DNA from: Symbiodinium sp. CCMP2592
Taxonomy: Eukaryota > Sar > Dinophyceae > Suessiales > Symbiodiniaceae
Assembly (NCBI GenBank): GCA_905221615.1
Contig: CAJNDT010001251.1
Coordinates: 1 to 64,000, forward strand
Length of the DNA: 64,000 bases
Reading direction: 5' to 3'
This document shows positions 44,992 through 53,613 of the stretch, in pieces. The position numbers and the translations under genes are program-made. The number at the start of each line of letters is the position of its first letter. Position 1 is the first letter of the stretch. The notes beneath the pieces are model-generated. The model had not been told where the DNA came from. It made no database searches and saw only the letters and a program-made list of their open reading frames with translations.

Positions 44992-45311
44992 CTACTTTAT
45001 TCTCGCAAAGTACAATAACACATAAAAGTGTACATGTACATGTGTGAGCTCACGGCCAAAGTTTTGCAAAGCAGCTGCTCGGAGAAAGTTGCAACGAGGT
45101 CTCCTATCTACAACCTCAAAAGTTGACTTGTAAAAGTAAGCGTTCGTAGTGCTCGTGGTGCAAAGTGTCGTGACTGCGCACGGCACATCAAAGTGCAGCG
45201 TGGCCCAAAAGTGGTTGGCCCATCTAAGTGCAGCAACCAAAGTGGCACCAAGCGTCAAAAGACGCCGAAAAGTGTGCTGTTGGCCCAACCTCGAAAGGCG
45301 AAAAGTGGCCT
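44992..45311 (-). other. Open 3' region of the copia element, coding status unclear
   Basis: A ~106-codon frame is open from the stop of the preceding ORF to near the LTR but has no in-frame ATG at its beginning (only GTG). It is basic and Arg/Phe/Leu-rich and carries ACTTT at the same density as the rest, so openness may simply reflect that pattern. It could be a 3' untranslated region. Confidence 0.3.
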
Positions 45312-46265
45312 TCACAACCTCGCAGGGCGCGTCAAAGTTGACGGCGTAGCGCCAGCGAGGGGCACCCAGCCCTCGGGCATATCCTCACAAAGTTGGTACA
45401 CCTCTGGGAGGATCGGCAGGTGCATCAGTCGAAAGTGACGACACTGCACACCATATGTACCATCAAAGTAGCGATTGAGATCGCCGACCAAAGTGTACGG
45501 TGCCTGGCCAAAGTGTCTCACCACGCAAAAAGTCAGAAAAGTAGGCTGCATTGGGATCTGCAAAGTCGCGACTTTCACCAGAAAGTCCACGTACCTCCTG
45601 TTCCAAATCCTGGCCTGTCCACTTCCAAAGTTGACTGCCAACCAATGTTGAGTTGGTCGGAAGCCAAACGTAGCGATTTCTTCATTGGCAGCAAAAGGAA
45701 AAGTCACTCCCTGCATCTGAGAAATCGACAGCTGGAAAGTGTAGAAAAGATAAGCCGACCGTGGGCTGAAGGAAATGTTCAGGCAATTCTCCAAAGTACC
45801 CACCACATCCTGAAAGTGAACTGTAAAAGTTCCACTCTGGCGGGCAGCGGTCAAGGCTCTATCCAAAACGCTCATTGGCAAAGTAAGATATAACATGAAG
45901 GGCGACCATGCCGAAGGATCGCCTGGCAAAGTGCTCCCCGGACTCACATGGAATACCCAGAAAAGTTGACTGCGCATCAACATGTAAAGTTCGGGTGCCG
46001 TCATGCTTGGCGACACCGGGCTCAACCCAGGGAAAAGTATCGACTTTCCCAGGACAAAGTTGTTGTCAAAAGTTGTCCCAGGGCGAAACAACTGCTCCAT
46101 CTGGCGGCCACCAAAAAGCATCTCAAGCATGAGCTGCAAAGTGCCCCAAAAGCCAAAGTTCGAAAAGTCAGGGACAAAAGTCCCCTGACCAAAACCATGG
46201 CCAGGCCGTGGCCGCTCAATCGATGGCGGCAAAGTGGCAGGCGGCCTCAAAGTCTTTGGCGCCAT
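45312..46265 (-). CDS. Accessory ORF of the copia element, 317 aa, unknown function
   Basis: The ATG at 46265 overlaps the TGA of the preceding ORF as TGATG, an arrangement used elsewhere for termination-reinitiation. The protein has mixed composition, rich in Phe, Leu and Pro, with segments such as LYMLMRSQLFWVFHVSP and YLFYTFQLSISQMQGVTF and without long low-complexity runs, so it looks like a folded protein. I see no signal peptide and no recognised domain. Some plant copia lineages (for example Sireviruses) carry an envelope-like ORF at this position, but I see no similarity that would justify that name. The frame is intact for 317 codons in a young element, which argues for function. The coding strand carries ACTTT about every 31 nt, in all three frame positions. 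Confidence 0.6.
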   Translation of the reverse strand: MAPKTLRPPATLPPSIERPRPGHGFGQGTFVPDFSNFGFWGTLQLMLEMLFGGRQMEQLFRPGTTFDNNFVLGKSILFPGLSPVSPSMTAPELYMLMRSQLFWVFHVSPGSTLPGDPSAWSPFMLYLTLPMSVLDRALTAARQSGTFTVHFQDVVGTLENCLNISFSPRSAYLFYTFQLSISQMQGVTFPFAANEEIATFGFRPTQHWLAVNFGSGQARIWNRRYVDFLVKVATLQIPMQPTFLTFCVVRHFGQAPYTLVGDLNRYFDGTYGVQCRHFRLMHLPILPEVYQLCEDMPEGWVPLAGATPSTLTRPARL

Positions 46266-46657
46266 CACGGCTGCGGGTCACGCCCACGACCGAAAAGTCT
46301 TCTCAAAAGTTGGCGGAAAAGTCTCCGAAGGAAACCGCCAAAGTTCACGATCTCGGGGGCCACAAAGATGGCCAAATTAGTAAGGCCCCAAAGTGCCAAA
46401 AGGGCCAGAAGCACCACCCAGACAAAGTCCGTGGAGTGGAAAACTGGCGGTAGCAATGGCACACCAGAGTTCTCAAAGTCACTCCGGTCCAAAAGTGGCC
46501 TCCTGCTCACAGAGGCGGGTGTGGAGCAAAGTTCACTGCCCCGCTGTCCAAACCCAAAGTCGAACTGGGGATCAGACGCTCTTTGCAACAAAAGTCGCAA
46601 AAGTCGAACCTCACCGTCCGTGAGAGGCGGCTCTTGCGCAAAGTTCTGTTGCGCCAT
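46265..46657 (-). CDS. Accessory ORF of the copia element, 130 aa, single membrane span
   Basis: Starts at ATG 46657 (MAQQNFAQEPPL); another ATG lies 15 bases upstream at 46672, and the frame is open back to 46804. Residues about 79-100 (FVWVVLLALLALWGLTNLAI and on) form a clear transmembrane helix. An Arg-rich tail follows (RRLFRQLLRRLFGRGRDP). Small membrane protein with a basic cytoplasmic-type tail; function unknown. Its stop overlaps the next ORF's start (TGATG). It is separated from the end of pol by about 550 nt that contain dense ACTTT motifs and a 16-bp direct repeat. How it would be translated is unclear: a spliced subgenomic RNA or reinitiation are both possible. Confidence 0.55.
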   Translation of the reverse strand: MAQQNFAQEPPLTDGEVRLLRLLLQRASDPQFDFGFGQRGSELCSTPASVSRRPLLDRSDFENSGVPLLPPVFHSTDFVWVVLLALLALWGLTNLAIFVAPEIVNFGGFLRRLFRQLLRRLFGRGRDPQP

Positions 46658-47047
46658 TACGCAAAGTCTCATGCACTGAGGCAGAAAGTTGCCAGTGCAA
46701 CACAAAGTCAGACAGCCATGGCATGCGCAGCGAGCGAAAGACCGAAGTAAAGTGAAAACGGTTGCGGCGAAAAGGCGCAAAGTTAAAACCAAAACCCACG
46801 ACAAAACCCGAACACCCTGAACGGGAAAGTCAAGTGAGCTTACATATGTACATTAAAAGTGGTGCCGTAGCACCTCAAAACCATCATCGGAAAAGTCATC
46901 CACCATCAAGGTTTCACGGTAAAAGTTTCTTCCTTTTCGGAACGGAGAAAACGGAAAACAGAAAGGTCACCTTCAAAGTTGGTTCCGGAAAACTGAAAGT
47001 TCCTAAATCGAGCGAAAGTCGAAGACATGTCGAGACTGCACAAGCAA

Positions 47048-47079
47048 GCAAAAGTACATGTCCGCAAAAGTACATGTCC
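47048..47079 (-). repeat. 16-bp tandem direct repeat in copia spacer
   Basis: Two perfect copies of GCAAAAGTACATGTCC (plus strand) followed by diverged TACATGTCCGC copies to about 47106. Each unit includes one AAAGT (ACTTT in sense). It may show how the motif multiplies locally. Confidence 0.7.
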
Positions 47080-47205
47080 GCACAAGCATGAAAAATACAT
47101 GTCCGCAAGAACGTGATTCTCTCAGCTCTCAAAGTCTTCTTCTCTCTCATCTGGGTTCTTCTGGGGAAGATGATGAGTGGCAAAGTCCAACCCGAGATGG
47201 GGTGG

Positions 47206-50200
47206 CTAAACCTCAAACCCGAAAGTAGGAAGATGGCGGTGCAAAGTATCCTTCGCGATGTACTTCGTAAGGATATCTGCTGGGTTCAAAGTACCAAGAA
47301 CTTTCTTAATCCTAACCATACCAGAAGCAACAAGTTCTTGCACATAAAGATATCGTAACTCTACATGCTTCGTCTTGCGGCTGGCGCCAAAACGTGAGGC
47401 AATACTTTTGCCAACGTTGCTGTCTGTAAAAACACAAAGGTTAGCCTTCTGAAAGATCTTGCTCTCTTCCACCAAAGACCTCACAAAAAGAGCGTCAGCA
47501 GTACCAGAGCCTATAGCGTAAAGTTCTGCCTCTCCACTCGAGAGGGCCACAGTGGCCTGGGTCCTGCTGTGCGAAAGTATATTCGCCCCGAGCACAAAGA
47601 GGGAAACTCCTGAAGTGGAGCGTCGGGTGTCGTGGCATCCTGCCCAATCGCTGTCAACAAAAATGTTGATGTCTATTGCTTTGTGCTGCGGTGAAAGTGA
47701 GAGGGTTGGTTGCAGTTTCTGCTCAAAGTGCTTTGTTCCTGCCAGGTACTTCAAAAGATGCTTGACCTTTGTTTCGTGTTCTGTGGTCGGTGCAGAAAGT
47801 CCTCGGCTCAACTCCTTGACAGCATACATGATGTCAGGGCGCACGCTGGAAAGCCACAAAAGTTGGCCCACAGCGCGCCGGTAGCGCTTGTGATCCTCAG
47901 GGTCCAAAGGTTCACAGTCGAGCTGCTTCCTCAAAGCATCTGTTCCTGGCGCAAGTGCCTGCCGGCACTGTTTCAAACCGTAAAGCTCTAGCATCGTATC
48001 AATGTAGGATGGGCTCATTCCTACAGAGATGAAAGTGGAGGTGCGCTTCAGGTTGCGGCCTAGAAACGACGAACTCTGACCTTCATCCAAAGTACCTGTC
48101 ACCTTAAGCAACAAGTCCTTCTGAAGATCCCGGATCAAAGTCGAAACATCAGCCCGCGAACCGAAAAACATCAAGTCATCCACATACGCCAGAACGTAAA
48201 GTTGCTTGCTGTCATGTACATAAAGGTTCGGGTCCGACTTCATGCGTCGAAAGCCGTTCTTCTCCATGACAGATGCAAAGTGCTGCTGCCAAAGCTTAGG
48301 GCTGTGCTTAAGTCCGTAAAGGGCTTTCTTGAGCTTCCACAAAGTGCGGCCCTCTGGATAGAATTCCAGGGGAGGAATAACATAAAAGTCACCATCGACC
48401 AGGGCATGAAGGAATGCCGTCGAAATGTCTCCGATCGAGATGTGCCATCCCTTCGCAACAGCCAAAGTCAACAACAGCCGAAGTGTGATCAAGGACGGGG
48501 TCGAGGCGTAAGTCTCATCCTTGTCTTCCACAAGTTGAGTGTAACCTCGCCCAACAATCCTACAGCGCACAGTCCCGTCAGGCTTGCGCACTTTAACCCA
48601 CTTCGTGGAAATTGCAGACCGCAAAGTCTCCTCCGAGACCGACTCAACTGAGACTTCGTCGAACACGTCAAAGTCACGCATCGACTTCATCTCTTTTGTC
48701 ATGCCTGCAGCTTCCTCTTCACGTGTGAACTCGGTCTGGTACCAAATGTGCGGATTCTCAAGTGTCTTCATCAACAAAAGTTCTTTCTCATCTTGATTCA
48801 CCGACACCGGTACTTCAAGGTCCTGCTTTGTTGTCACAGCAGAGACACGAAAGTCACACACGCGAAAGCGCTTCTTGGTCTTCGCAAAAGTTACGCTGGC
48901 CATTCTCTGCACCTTGCTTGTCCCAACAGGCAAAGTCTCCGACGTACGCTTTGTCGGAGAAGAAGCAGACGCCTCCTCAAGTCGAGGCCGTGTAGCCGCA
49001 GGTTGCGGCAAAGCTGCTTCCGTTGCGGACCGTGGTAGGCCCTGTGCTTGCTGGTCCAAAGTGACGTGCGGTGGCTCAAAGGTGTCAAGGTCAGGAGGCG
49101 TAGCCAAAGACTCCAAGTCCGACAAGTCGTCTCTTGGCGGTACCGCCTCTGGCTCATCACCGCCAAAGTCGTCACCAAGCAAGTCTTCAACTTCTTGCAA
49201 AGCTTCTTGTGCAAGTGGCTCAGTCGACTCGTGTTGCTCAAAGTTCGAAAGGTCTGCTGCTGTCGCCTCCTCGGACCGCTTGGCTTGAGGAAAGACAAAA
49301 GTGTCCGTCTCAGCCTTCGAACCGGTGGGGTCCCAAGGACGCGCAGAGATCGACTGCAAAAGTGCAAGGTCGGCTTGCCGGGAGGGCGGGTGGCGCTTGA
49401 CACTGCGGGTCTTAAAGACGCCGGTGGCGTCAGCAACAAAGTGCTGATCAGACTCAGTGTCCTTGCCAAGCCAAACACCAGGCACAAAAGCTGCACGGCC
49501 CTTCTGCGGATGCGGCTTGCGGAAAAGTACTGTCTCTCCAAAGCGACAGATAAAGCCGGCATACTTCTTACGCCAGCGCCGCTCAAAAGCCGTCGTTCCT
49601 TCCGCGTTGCAAAGGTAACGGTTCACAAGCCACTGCGCGTGACGCACAAGCCAAGTAAACAAAGCCGAGTGCACCGAAAGGTCCACGTCAAAGCGCTCAA
49701 GTATGTCAAGGCGCAAAGCTTTGATCTGGCCGTACAAAGTGGCCTGCATGTTACCGACGCTGCCTTGCGCTTGTTTCCAACCAACGGGCGTCTTTCGAAA
49801 GGAAAGTCCACCAACCTCACCAGTGACAGAAGTTGCAATAGCGAGGAGGGCGGGTTCGGGGTCCGCTTGCAACACACCGAAAGTTCTGCCCGTTTCAAGC
49901 ACAAAGCGACGAAGTTCAGCCTGTGAATAAGGTGTGCGGGCCTTGGTGGGGATCACAACCGAAAGTGCCATGCCGGAAAGAACATCGACAACATTCAAAA
50001 TCGTGATCTGTTCCTCACCAGGCTTGTCGCCAAGAAAGCTAAAGTCCATCTGCAGCACAGGCTGCTTCAGGGAAGGTCTGCGACTCTTAGCCTGTTTGCT
50101 CTTGGAACGCACACAAATTTCACACCAGGGCTTAAACGGCAAGTGTGTCAACTCGTGTTCAAGCCGCTCCGTCAAAGTTGGCTCGCCAGGCTGTTTAAGC

Positions 50201-53190
50201 CCGCGGGGGCGACGCGCAACATAGTCAGGAGCTTCTGGCTCGCACTCAACAAGTTGCAAGTCTGCCTTCTCAAAACAAGTGGCGCCGACAAACGGAGAGC
50301 TGATCAAAGTGGCGCCGCGCTTGCGCCAATTGTCAGCATGCCAAAAGGGCACTTCTTCCGTGTTTGGCCTCACAACCAAAGTCATGCGGCCGTCGCCAAG
50401 CTGCTCTTCAAAGTGCGGATCCTCAGGCACAAAAAGTGTGGTCCGCTGTTCGTAGTGGACACGCACCCAGCAAGACGGAAAGTCAAGCCACAAGTCGTGC
50501 GTGTACGGCTGGCCTGTTGCCGGGTCCTTCTCCAAAAGTTGTTCAAGCAAAGCCTTCCGAAAGTCTTCCAGCGTTCCTGAAGAAGTCTGCTCAAGGCGCA
50601 GACGGAAAGTGTCCTCGGTGCTTTGTTCCTTGAGGCCTTTAGTGGGTTGCTTGAAAAGTGGTTGTGGGGCCTCTGCTAAAGGTTCCTGCTGCTGTTCAAG
50701 TGGTTGTGGTTTGCGTGCAGGTGTGGGTTCAGGTAAAGTTGTCTGTTTTCCAACCAGCTTGCGGCCAGTGGGCTTGGAGGAAAGTTTAAAAACAGTCTTG
50801 CCAACAAAGCGTTCAGGAGCAGGCCCTTTAGGGTTCTCCGCTTTACGCCAGTTGTCGGTGAAAGTCTCTTTTCTGCCATCTGCGTACTCAAAGTAGGTTA
50901 CGCGTTCATCCGAAAGGTCCTTCAGGTCTACAGGGCGATCTTTCGTTCCTTCGGGAGAAAAGAAAGTAGCTCTCGCTCTTTTGTGTATGCGGGTCAAAGT
51001 GTTACCCGAGAGCTCCCATTTATCAATGTGATACTGAACGACAGGTCTAAAGACGGGGGCCACTATGGTACCTTGCGCGCTCTGTGTGTGAAAAGTGTTA
51101 CACACAACCTCAAACTCTTCTCGGTTGAAAGGTGCCAAAGTGGGCCTCAAGAAAAGAAGTGAACCATGCCTAGTGATGGGCACCTTGTGTCCATCAGGTG
51201 TTTCCAAAGTGTTCGCCTTCTTAGAAGAAAGGTTCACGTCAAAGCCTGACCTCAAAAGTCTGCCAACTGACACCACACAGTAGGGAACGTCGCAAACGTA
51301 GAAGTGTAGGAAACAGGGCTGGCCCTCAAAGTCAACCTTCACAAGTCTCCTTCCAAAGACCGTCAAAGGCTGACCCGAAATGCTCCTCAAAGGTGGAGCT
51401 TTCCCTGTGAGTGGCAAAAGTGGCCACTCCGAGGCAAAGTCCTTCGGGCAACAGTGAGTTGCAGCACCTGAATCAAAGAGGATCCACGGCTCGGTGTCCT
51501 CCAAAGTCGAAGCAATCAAATGCTCCTCCAAAGCAACATCCTTGAAAGTCGTATTCAAATTCTTAAGATCAAGATCCCCAACACTGAAAAGTCGTTGGTT
51601 CTCCTCCGTGCGACCATTCAAGGAGAAAGTCTCAAGCGGTGCCATACAGGCCGTAGGCTCAAAGTTCTCACACTCTCCGAAACCACCAAAGCTGAAGTCT
51701 ACAACTCCATTCGTCATCCCATCAACTCTGAAAGTGTTCCCCAAACCAAAGTTGCCGAGAACAACAGCCGACATGAGCAAAGTGCTCGGGCTGATGTTTG
51801 CTTTAGCTTTAGGCTTGGCTTTGGGGGTTGAAAGTCCAGGTGGTCCTTGCAAAGTCACAGCCGACACGGGCAAAGTTGCCGCGCCGCTTGACGAGGAAGC
51901 CTCTTCCTTGGGCTTCGCCAAAGTTTCGGCCTTCGCCGAAGGAGCAGCCTCTGAAGGCCAAGCTTCTGAAGTAAAGTCCGAAGACCAACCCCAAGGGTCA
52001 ACATCCCAGGACCAAGCATCCCAAGACCAAAGTTGATCATCCCAAGTCTGATCCCAACTGTTAGGGTCGTTGTAAAGTTCCGTGACCGCGTTCACAGCCC
52101 ATTCGGTCCAATCTGTCCAATCATCGGACTCACCAAAGTGATTCCAATCTCCTGCGTCCTCCGACGGGTAAAGTTCTTCACCTTCAACAGCTGAAACACG
52201 GTTCAACGGACAGTTGCTCGAAAAGTGACCTGTTTTACCACACGTCCAGCAAACCGAAGTAGAACCAGAAGTGGGCTTTCCTTTTCCTTTTCCTCTTCCT
52301 TTTCCTTTCATCATAAAGTTCCAATGTTGTCCTCCTTTTCCAAACGACTTCGAAAAGTCCTTTCCTTTTCCTTTTCCTTTTCCTTTTCCTTTTCCTTTTC
52401 CTTTCTTTCCTTTTCCTTTCCTTCCTTTTCCTTTCCACAAAGCTGCCGCTAAGGCACCAATGTCCATGGGAGCCGAGGCTCCACCAGCAAAAGTTGCATT
52501 CGCCGAAGTTTGTGCAACTGGATTCATCAAAAGTCGTGACCTATGGTACTCAAGGATAACTTCTCGAACCTGAGCATAAGTTGCCAAAGTTTGGGCATTC
52601 AACCTAAGGTGTTGTTGTAAAGCTCCAGAGGTTTTGTTCAGCAAAGTTGCAACAAGAACACCATCAGGCAAAGGTTGTCCTACTTGTCGTTCATATCTAC
52701 TCTTGATTGTCTCCCAAACATTAAAGTCCTGCTCAAATGTTGCTGGGTTGAACTTAAAGTCCAACAGCTGCGTCAAAAGTGACGTACTCCGCGTGGCTCC
52801 TGGCAGCGAGAACTTCTTGTAAAGTCTCCTCCATGTCTCAAAGCCGTTGCTGTCCTCGTTCTGACGAACAACAAGTTTCGCCGAATCTTTCACAAGTTGA
52901 GAAATCAGGTAATGTAGCTTTCGGGAGAAAAGTACTCGGTTGGCGGTCTGTTCCGGATCAACATCACCTGTGCCCAAAGTGACTGTTAGATCAGCATCTG
53001 TAAAGTCACCTTGCGCTGCCGTTCGCATTTCGGCATTGTCCACCAAAGTCACAGCACCTACCTCGAACATCGAAATGTACGCTTTAAAGTTCCATGACCA
53101 TTCTTCCCAGTCTGCTGGGTTCCCAGAGAAAGTCTCTGGCAGAGGAAGCCGAAGCTTCCCTGTAAAGTTGTCTTCACCTCCTAGCGCCAT
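47206..53190 (-). CDS. Copia Gag-Pol polyprotein, 1994 aa
   Basis: One uninterrupted frame from ATG 53190. Gag: residues 1 to about 330, with a Lys-Gly repeat (253-305) encoded by a CCTTTT microsatellite and a zinc knuckle C314-x2-C317-x4-H322-x4-C327. A Trp/Asp-rich linker follows. Protease: DSGAATH with Asp573. Integrase: His1012, His1016, Cys1023, Cys1026 zinc site; catalytic Asp1049 (QMDFS) and Asp1110 (LQADP); the position 35 residues on, where DD35E integrases have Glu, is Gly1146 (QGSVGNMQATL; codon at 49753-49755). RT: IGDISTAF with Asp1588, ALYGLKHSPKLW, and YVDD 1669-1672. RNase H: Asp1846, Glu1887, Asp1923, Asp1972. RT and RNase H look active. The integrase Glu loss is surprising in a copy this young. 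Gag and Pol are fused without frameshift or stop, as in many copia elements. Plus-strand ORFs over this interval are shadows. Confidence 0.95.
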   Translation of the reverse strand: MALGGEDNFTGKLRLPLPETFSGNPADWEEWSWNFKAYISMFEVGAVTLVDNAEMRTAAQGDFTDADLTVTLGTGDVDPEQTANRVLFSRKLHYLISQLVKDSAKLVVRQNEDSNGFETWRRLYKKFSLPGATRSTSLLTQLLDFKFNPATFEQDFNVWETIKSRYERQVGQPLPDGVLVATLLNKTSGALQQHLRLNAQTLATYAQVREVILEYHRSRLLMNPVAQTSANATFAGGASAPMDIGALAAALWKGKGRKGKGKKGKGKGKGKGKGKGKDFSKSFGKGGQHWNFMMKGKGRGKGKGKPTSGSTSVCWTCGKTGHFSSNCPLNRVSAVEGEELYPSEDAGDWNHFGESDDWTDWTEWAVNAVTELYNDPNSWDQTWDDQLWSWDAWSWDVDPWGWSSDFTSEAWPSEAAPSAKAETLAKPKEEASSSSGAATLPVSAVTLQGPPGLSTPKAKPKAKANISPSTLLMSAVVLGNFGLGNTFRVDGMTNGVVDFSFGGFGECENFEPTACMAPLETFSLNGRTEENQRLFSVGDLDLKNLNTTFKDVALEEHLIASTLEDTEPWILFDSGAATHCCPKDFASEWPLLPLTGKAPPLRSISGQPLTVFGRRLVKVDFEGQPCFLHFYVCDVPYCVVSVGRLLRSGFDVNLSSKKANTLETPDGHKVPITRHGSLLFLRPTLAPFNREEFEVVCNTFHTQSAQGTIVAPVFRPVVQYHIDKWELSGNTLTRIHKRARATFFSPEGTKDRPVDLKDLSDERVTYFEYADGRKETFTDNWRKAENPKGPAPERFVGKTVFKLSSKPTGRKLVGKQTTLPEPTPARKPQPLEQQQEPLAEAPQPLFKQPTKGLKEQSTEDTFRLRLEQTSSGTLEDFRKALLEQLLEKDPATGQPYTHDLWLDFPSCWVRVHYEQRTTLFVPEDPHFEEQLGDGRMTLVVRPNTEEVPFWHADNWRKRGATLISSPFVGATCFEKADLQLVECEPEAPDYVARRPRGLKQPGEPTLTERLEHELTHLPFKPWCEICVRSKSKQAKSRRPSLKQPVLQMDFSFLGDKPGEEQITILNVVDVLSGMALSVVIPTKARTPYSQAELRRFVLETGRTFGVLQADPEPALLAIATSVTGEVGGLSFRKTPVGWKQAQGSVGNMQATLYGQIKALRLDILERFDVDLSVHSALFTWLVRHAQWLVNRYLCNAEGTTAFERRWRKKYAGFICRFGETVLFRKPHPQKGRAAFVPGVWLGKDTESDQHFVADATGVFKTRSVKRHPPSRQADLALLQSISARPWDPTGSKAETDTFVFPQAKRSEEATAADLSNFEQHESTEPLAQEALQEVEDLLGDDFGGDEPEAVPPRDDLSDLESLATPPDLDTFEPPHVTLDQQAQGLPRSATEAALPQPAATRPRLEEASASSPTKRTSETLPVGTSKVQRMASVTFAKTKKRFRVCDFRVSAVTTKQDLEVPVSVNQDEKELLLMKTLENPHIWYQTEFTREEEAAGMTKEMKSMRDFDVFDEVSVESVSEETLRSAISTKWVKVRKPDGTVRCRIVGRGYTQLVEDKDETYASTPSLITLRLLLTLAVAKGWHISIGDISTAFLHALVDGDFYVIPPLEFYPEGRTLWKLKKALYGLKHSPKLWQQHFASVMEKNGFRRMKSDPNLYVHDSKQLYVLAYVDDLMFFGSRADVSTLIRDLQKDLLLKVTGTLDEGQSSSFLGRNLKRTSTFISVGMSPSYIDTMLELYGLKQCRQALAPGTDALRKQLDCEPLDPEDHKRYRRAVGQLLWLSSVRPDIMYAVKELSRGLSAPTTEHETKVKHLLKYLAGTKHFEQKLQPTLSLSPQHKAIDINIFVDSDWAGCHDTRRSTSGVSLFVLGANILSHSRTQATVALSSGEAELYAIGSGTADALFVRSLVEESKIFQKANLCVFTDSNVGKSIASRFGASRKTKHVELRYLYVQELVASGMVRIKKVLGTLNPADILTKYIAKDTLHRHLPTFGFEV
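52262..52438 (-). repeat. CCTTTT microsatellite inside gag (Lys-Gly repeat)
   Basis: Near-perfect (CCTTTT)n blocks on the plus strand at 52262-52310 and 52362-52438 encode alternating Lys-Gly in the Gag nucleocapsid region. Positive charge near the zinc knuckle fits RNA binding. Copy number is likely to vary between element copies. Confidence 0.85.
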
Positions 53191-53221
53191 GTTGTTCTAC
53201 CAAAGTTCCGTGGAGCTTTCA

Positions 53222-53233
53222 GCTCCGCTACCA
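53222..53233 (-). promoter_or_regulatory. Primer-binding site, initiator-Met tRNA-like
   Basis: Directly next to the 5' LTR, the sense strand reads TGGTAGCGGAGC. This matches the complement of the 3' end of initiator methionine tRNA (TGGTAGCAGAG-type) with one difference. Copia elements commonly prime minus-strand synthesis from initiator Met tRNA. Confidence 0.8.
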
Positions 53234-53417
53234 TGCGAAAGTACACTAGTCCAGAATGCGCACCAAACTACCCTAAAGTAATTCCGTGCACAAGCTCACA
53301 CGACTTAGACCAAAGTAACCCTGAAGTTCAGCAGCGCCTTTTCTCGTAGGGCAAAGTGGTCTTGAGCCAACGACGGTTGGCAAAGTCTGGGGGAGAAAGG
53401 GAGGTGTTATTTTCACA
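53234..53417 (-). repeat. 5' long terminal repeat
   Basis: 184 bp identical to 44785-44968. Sense start TGTGAAAATAACACC at 53417 and end CTTTCGCA at 53234. Adjacent to the primer-binding site on one side and CGTAC on the other. Confidence 0.95.
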
Positions 53418-53422
53418 CGTAC
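53418..53422. repeat. Target-site duplication CGTAC (right)
   Basis: Matches 44780-44784. Confidence 0.9.
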
Positions 53423-53613
53423 ATACAAACAAACCATACATACATACAGCCAGACAGACATGTATATAGACATATACACACCTATCCTTAAACCCGAAAC
53501 CCTAAACTCCCAGCCACTCAGCCACCCCGCAAAACCTCCACCACCCTTGCTTAAACTTCATAGAGATACACCCAAAACCCTGAACCCATGACCCTTAGCT
53601 CTCAGGCTGCAGC

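Larger units (their letters stand above)
44785..53417 (-). mobile_element. Full-length Ty1/copia-type LTR retrotransposon
   Basis: All structural parts are present: two identical 184-bp LTRs with TG...CA ends, a CGTAC duplication, a primer-binding site touching the 5' LTR, a purine tract touching the 3' LTR, and one long uninterrupted Gag-Pol frame with protease, integrase, RT and RNase H in copia order (integrase before RT). Total length is 8633 bp, long for copia because about 2.2 kb lies between pol and the 3' LTR and carries additional ORFs. Identical LTRs and intact frames point to a very recent insertion. A striking pentamer pattern (ACTTT on the sense strand) pervades the whole element but not the flanks. 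The apparent loss of the integrase Glu is described with the polyprotein. Confidence 0.95.

Noticed and set aside
45948-46679. 243-codon plus-strand ORF opposite the copia accessory ORFs
   Set aside because: Lys/Ser-rich, explained by the AAAGT pattern read on the antisense strand. The minus frames are in element orientation and are preferred.
48875-50896. Plus-strand open frames of up to 292 codons opposite the copia pol
   Set aside because: They are shadows of the intact minus-strand polyprotein, with Ser/Lys/Arg-biased composition and no motifs.
52225-52573. Phe/Pro/Ser-repeat ORFs opposite gag
   Set aside because: Translation of the CCTTTT microsatellite in other frames.
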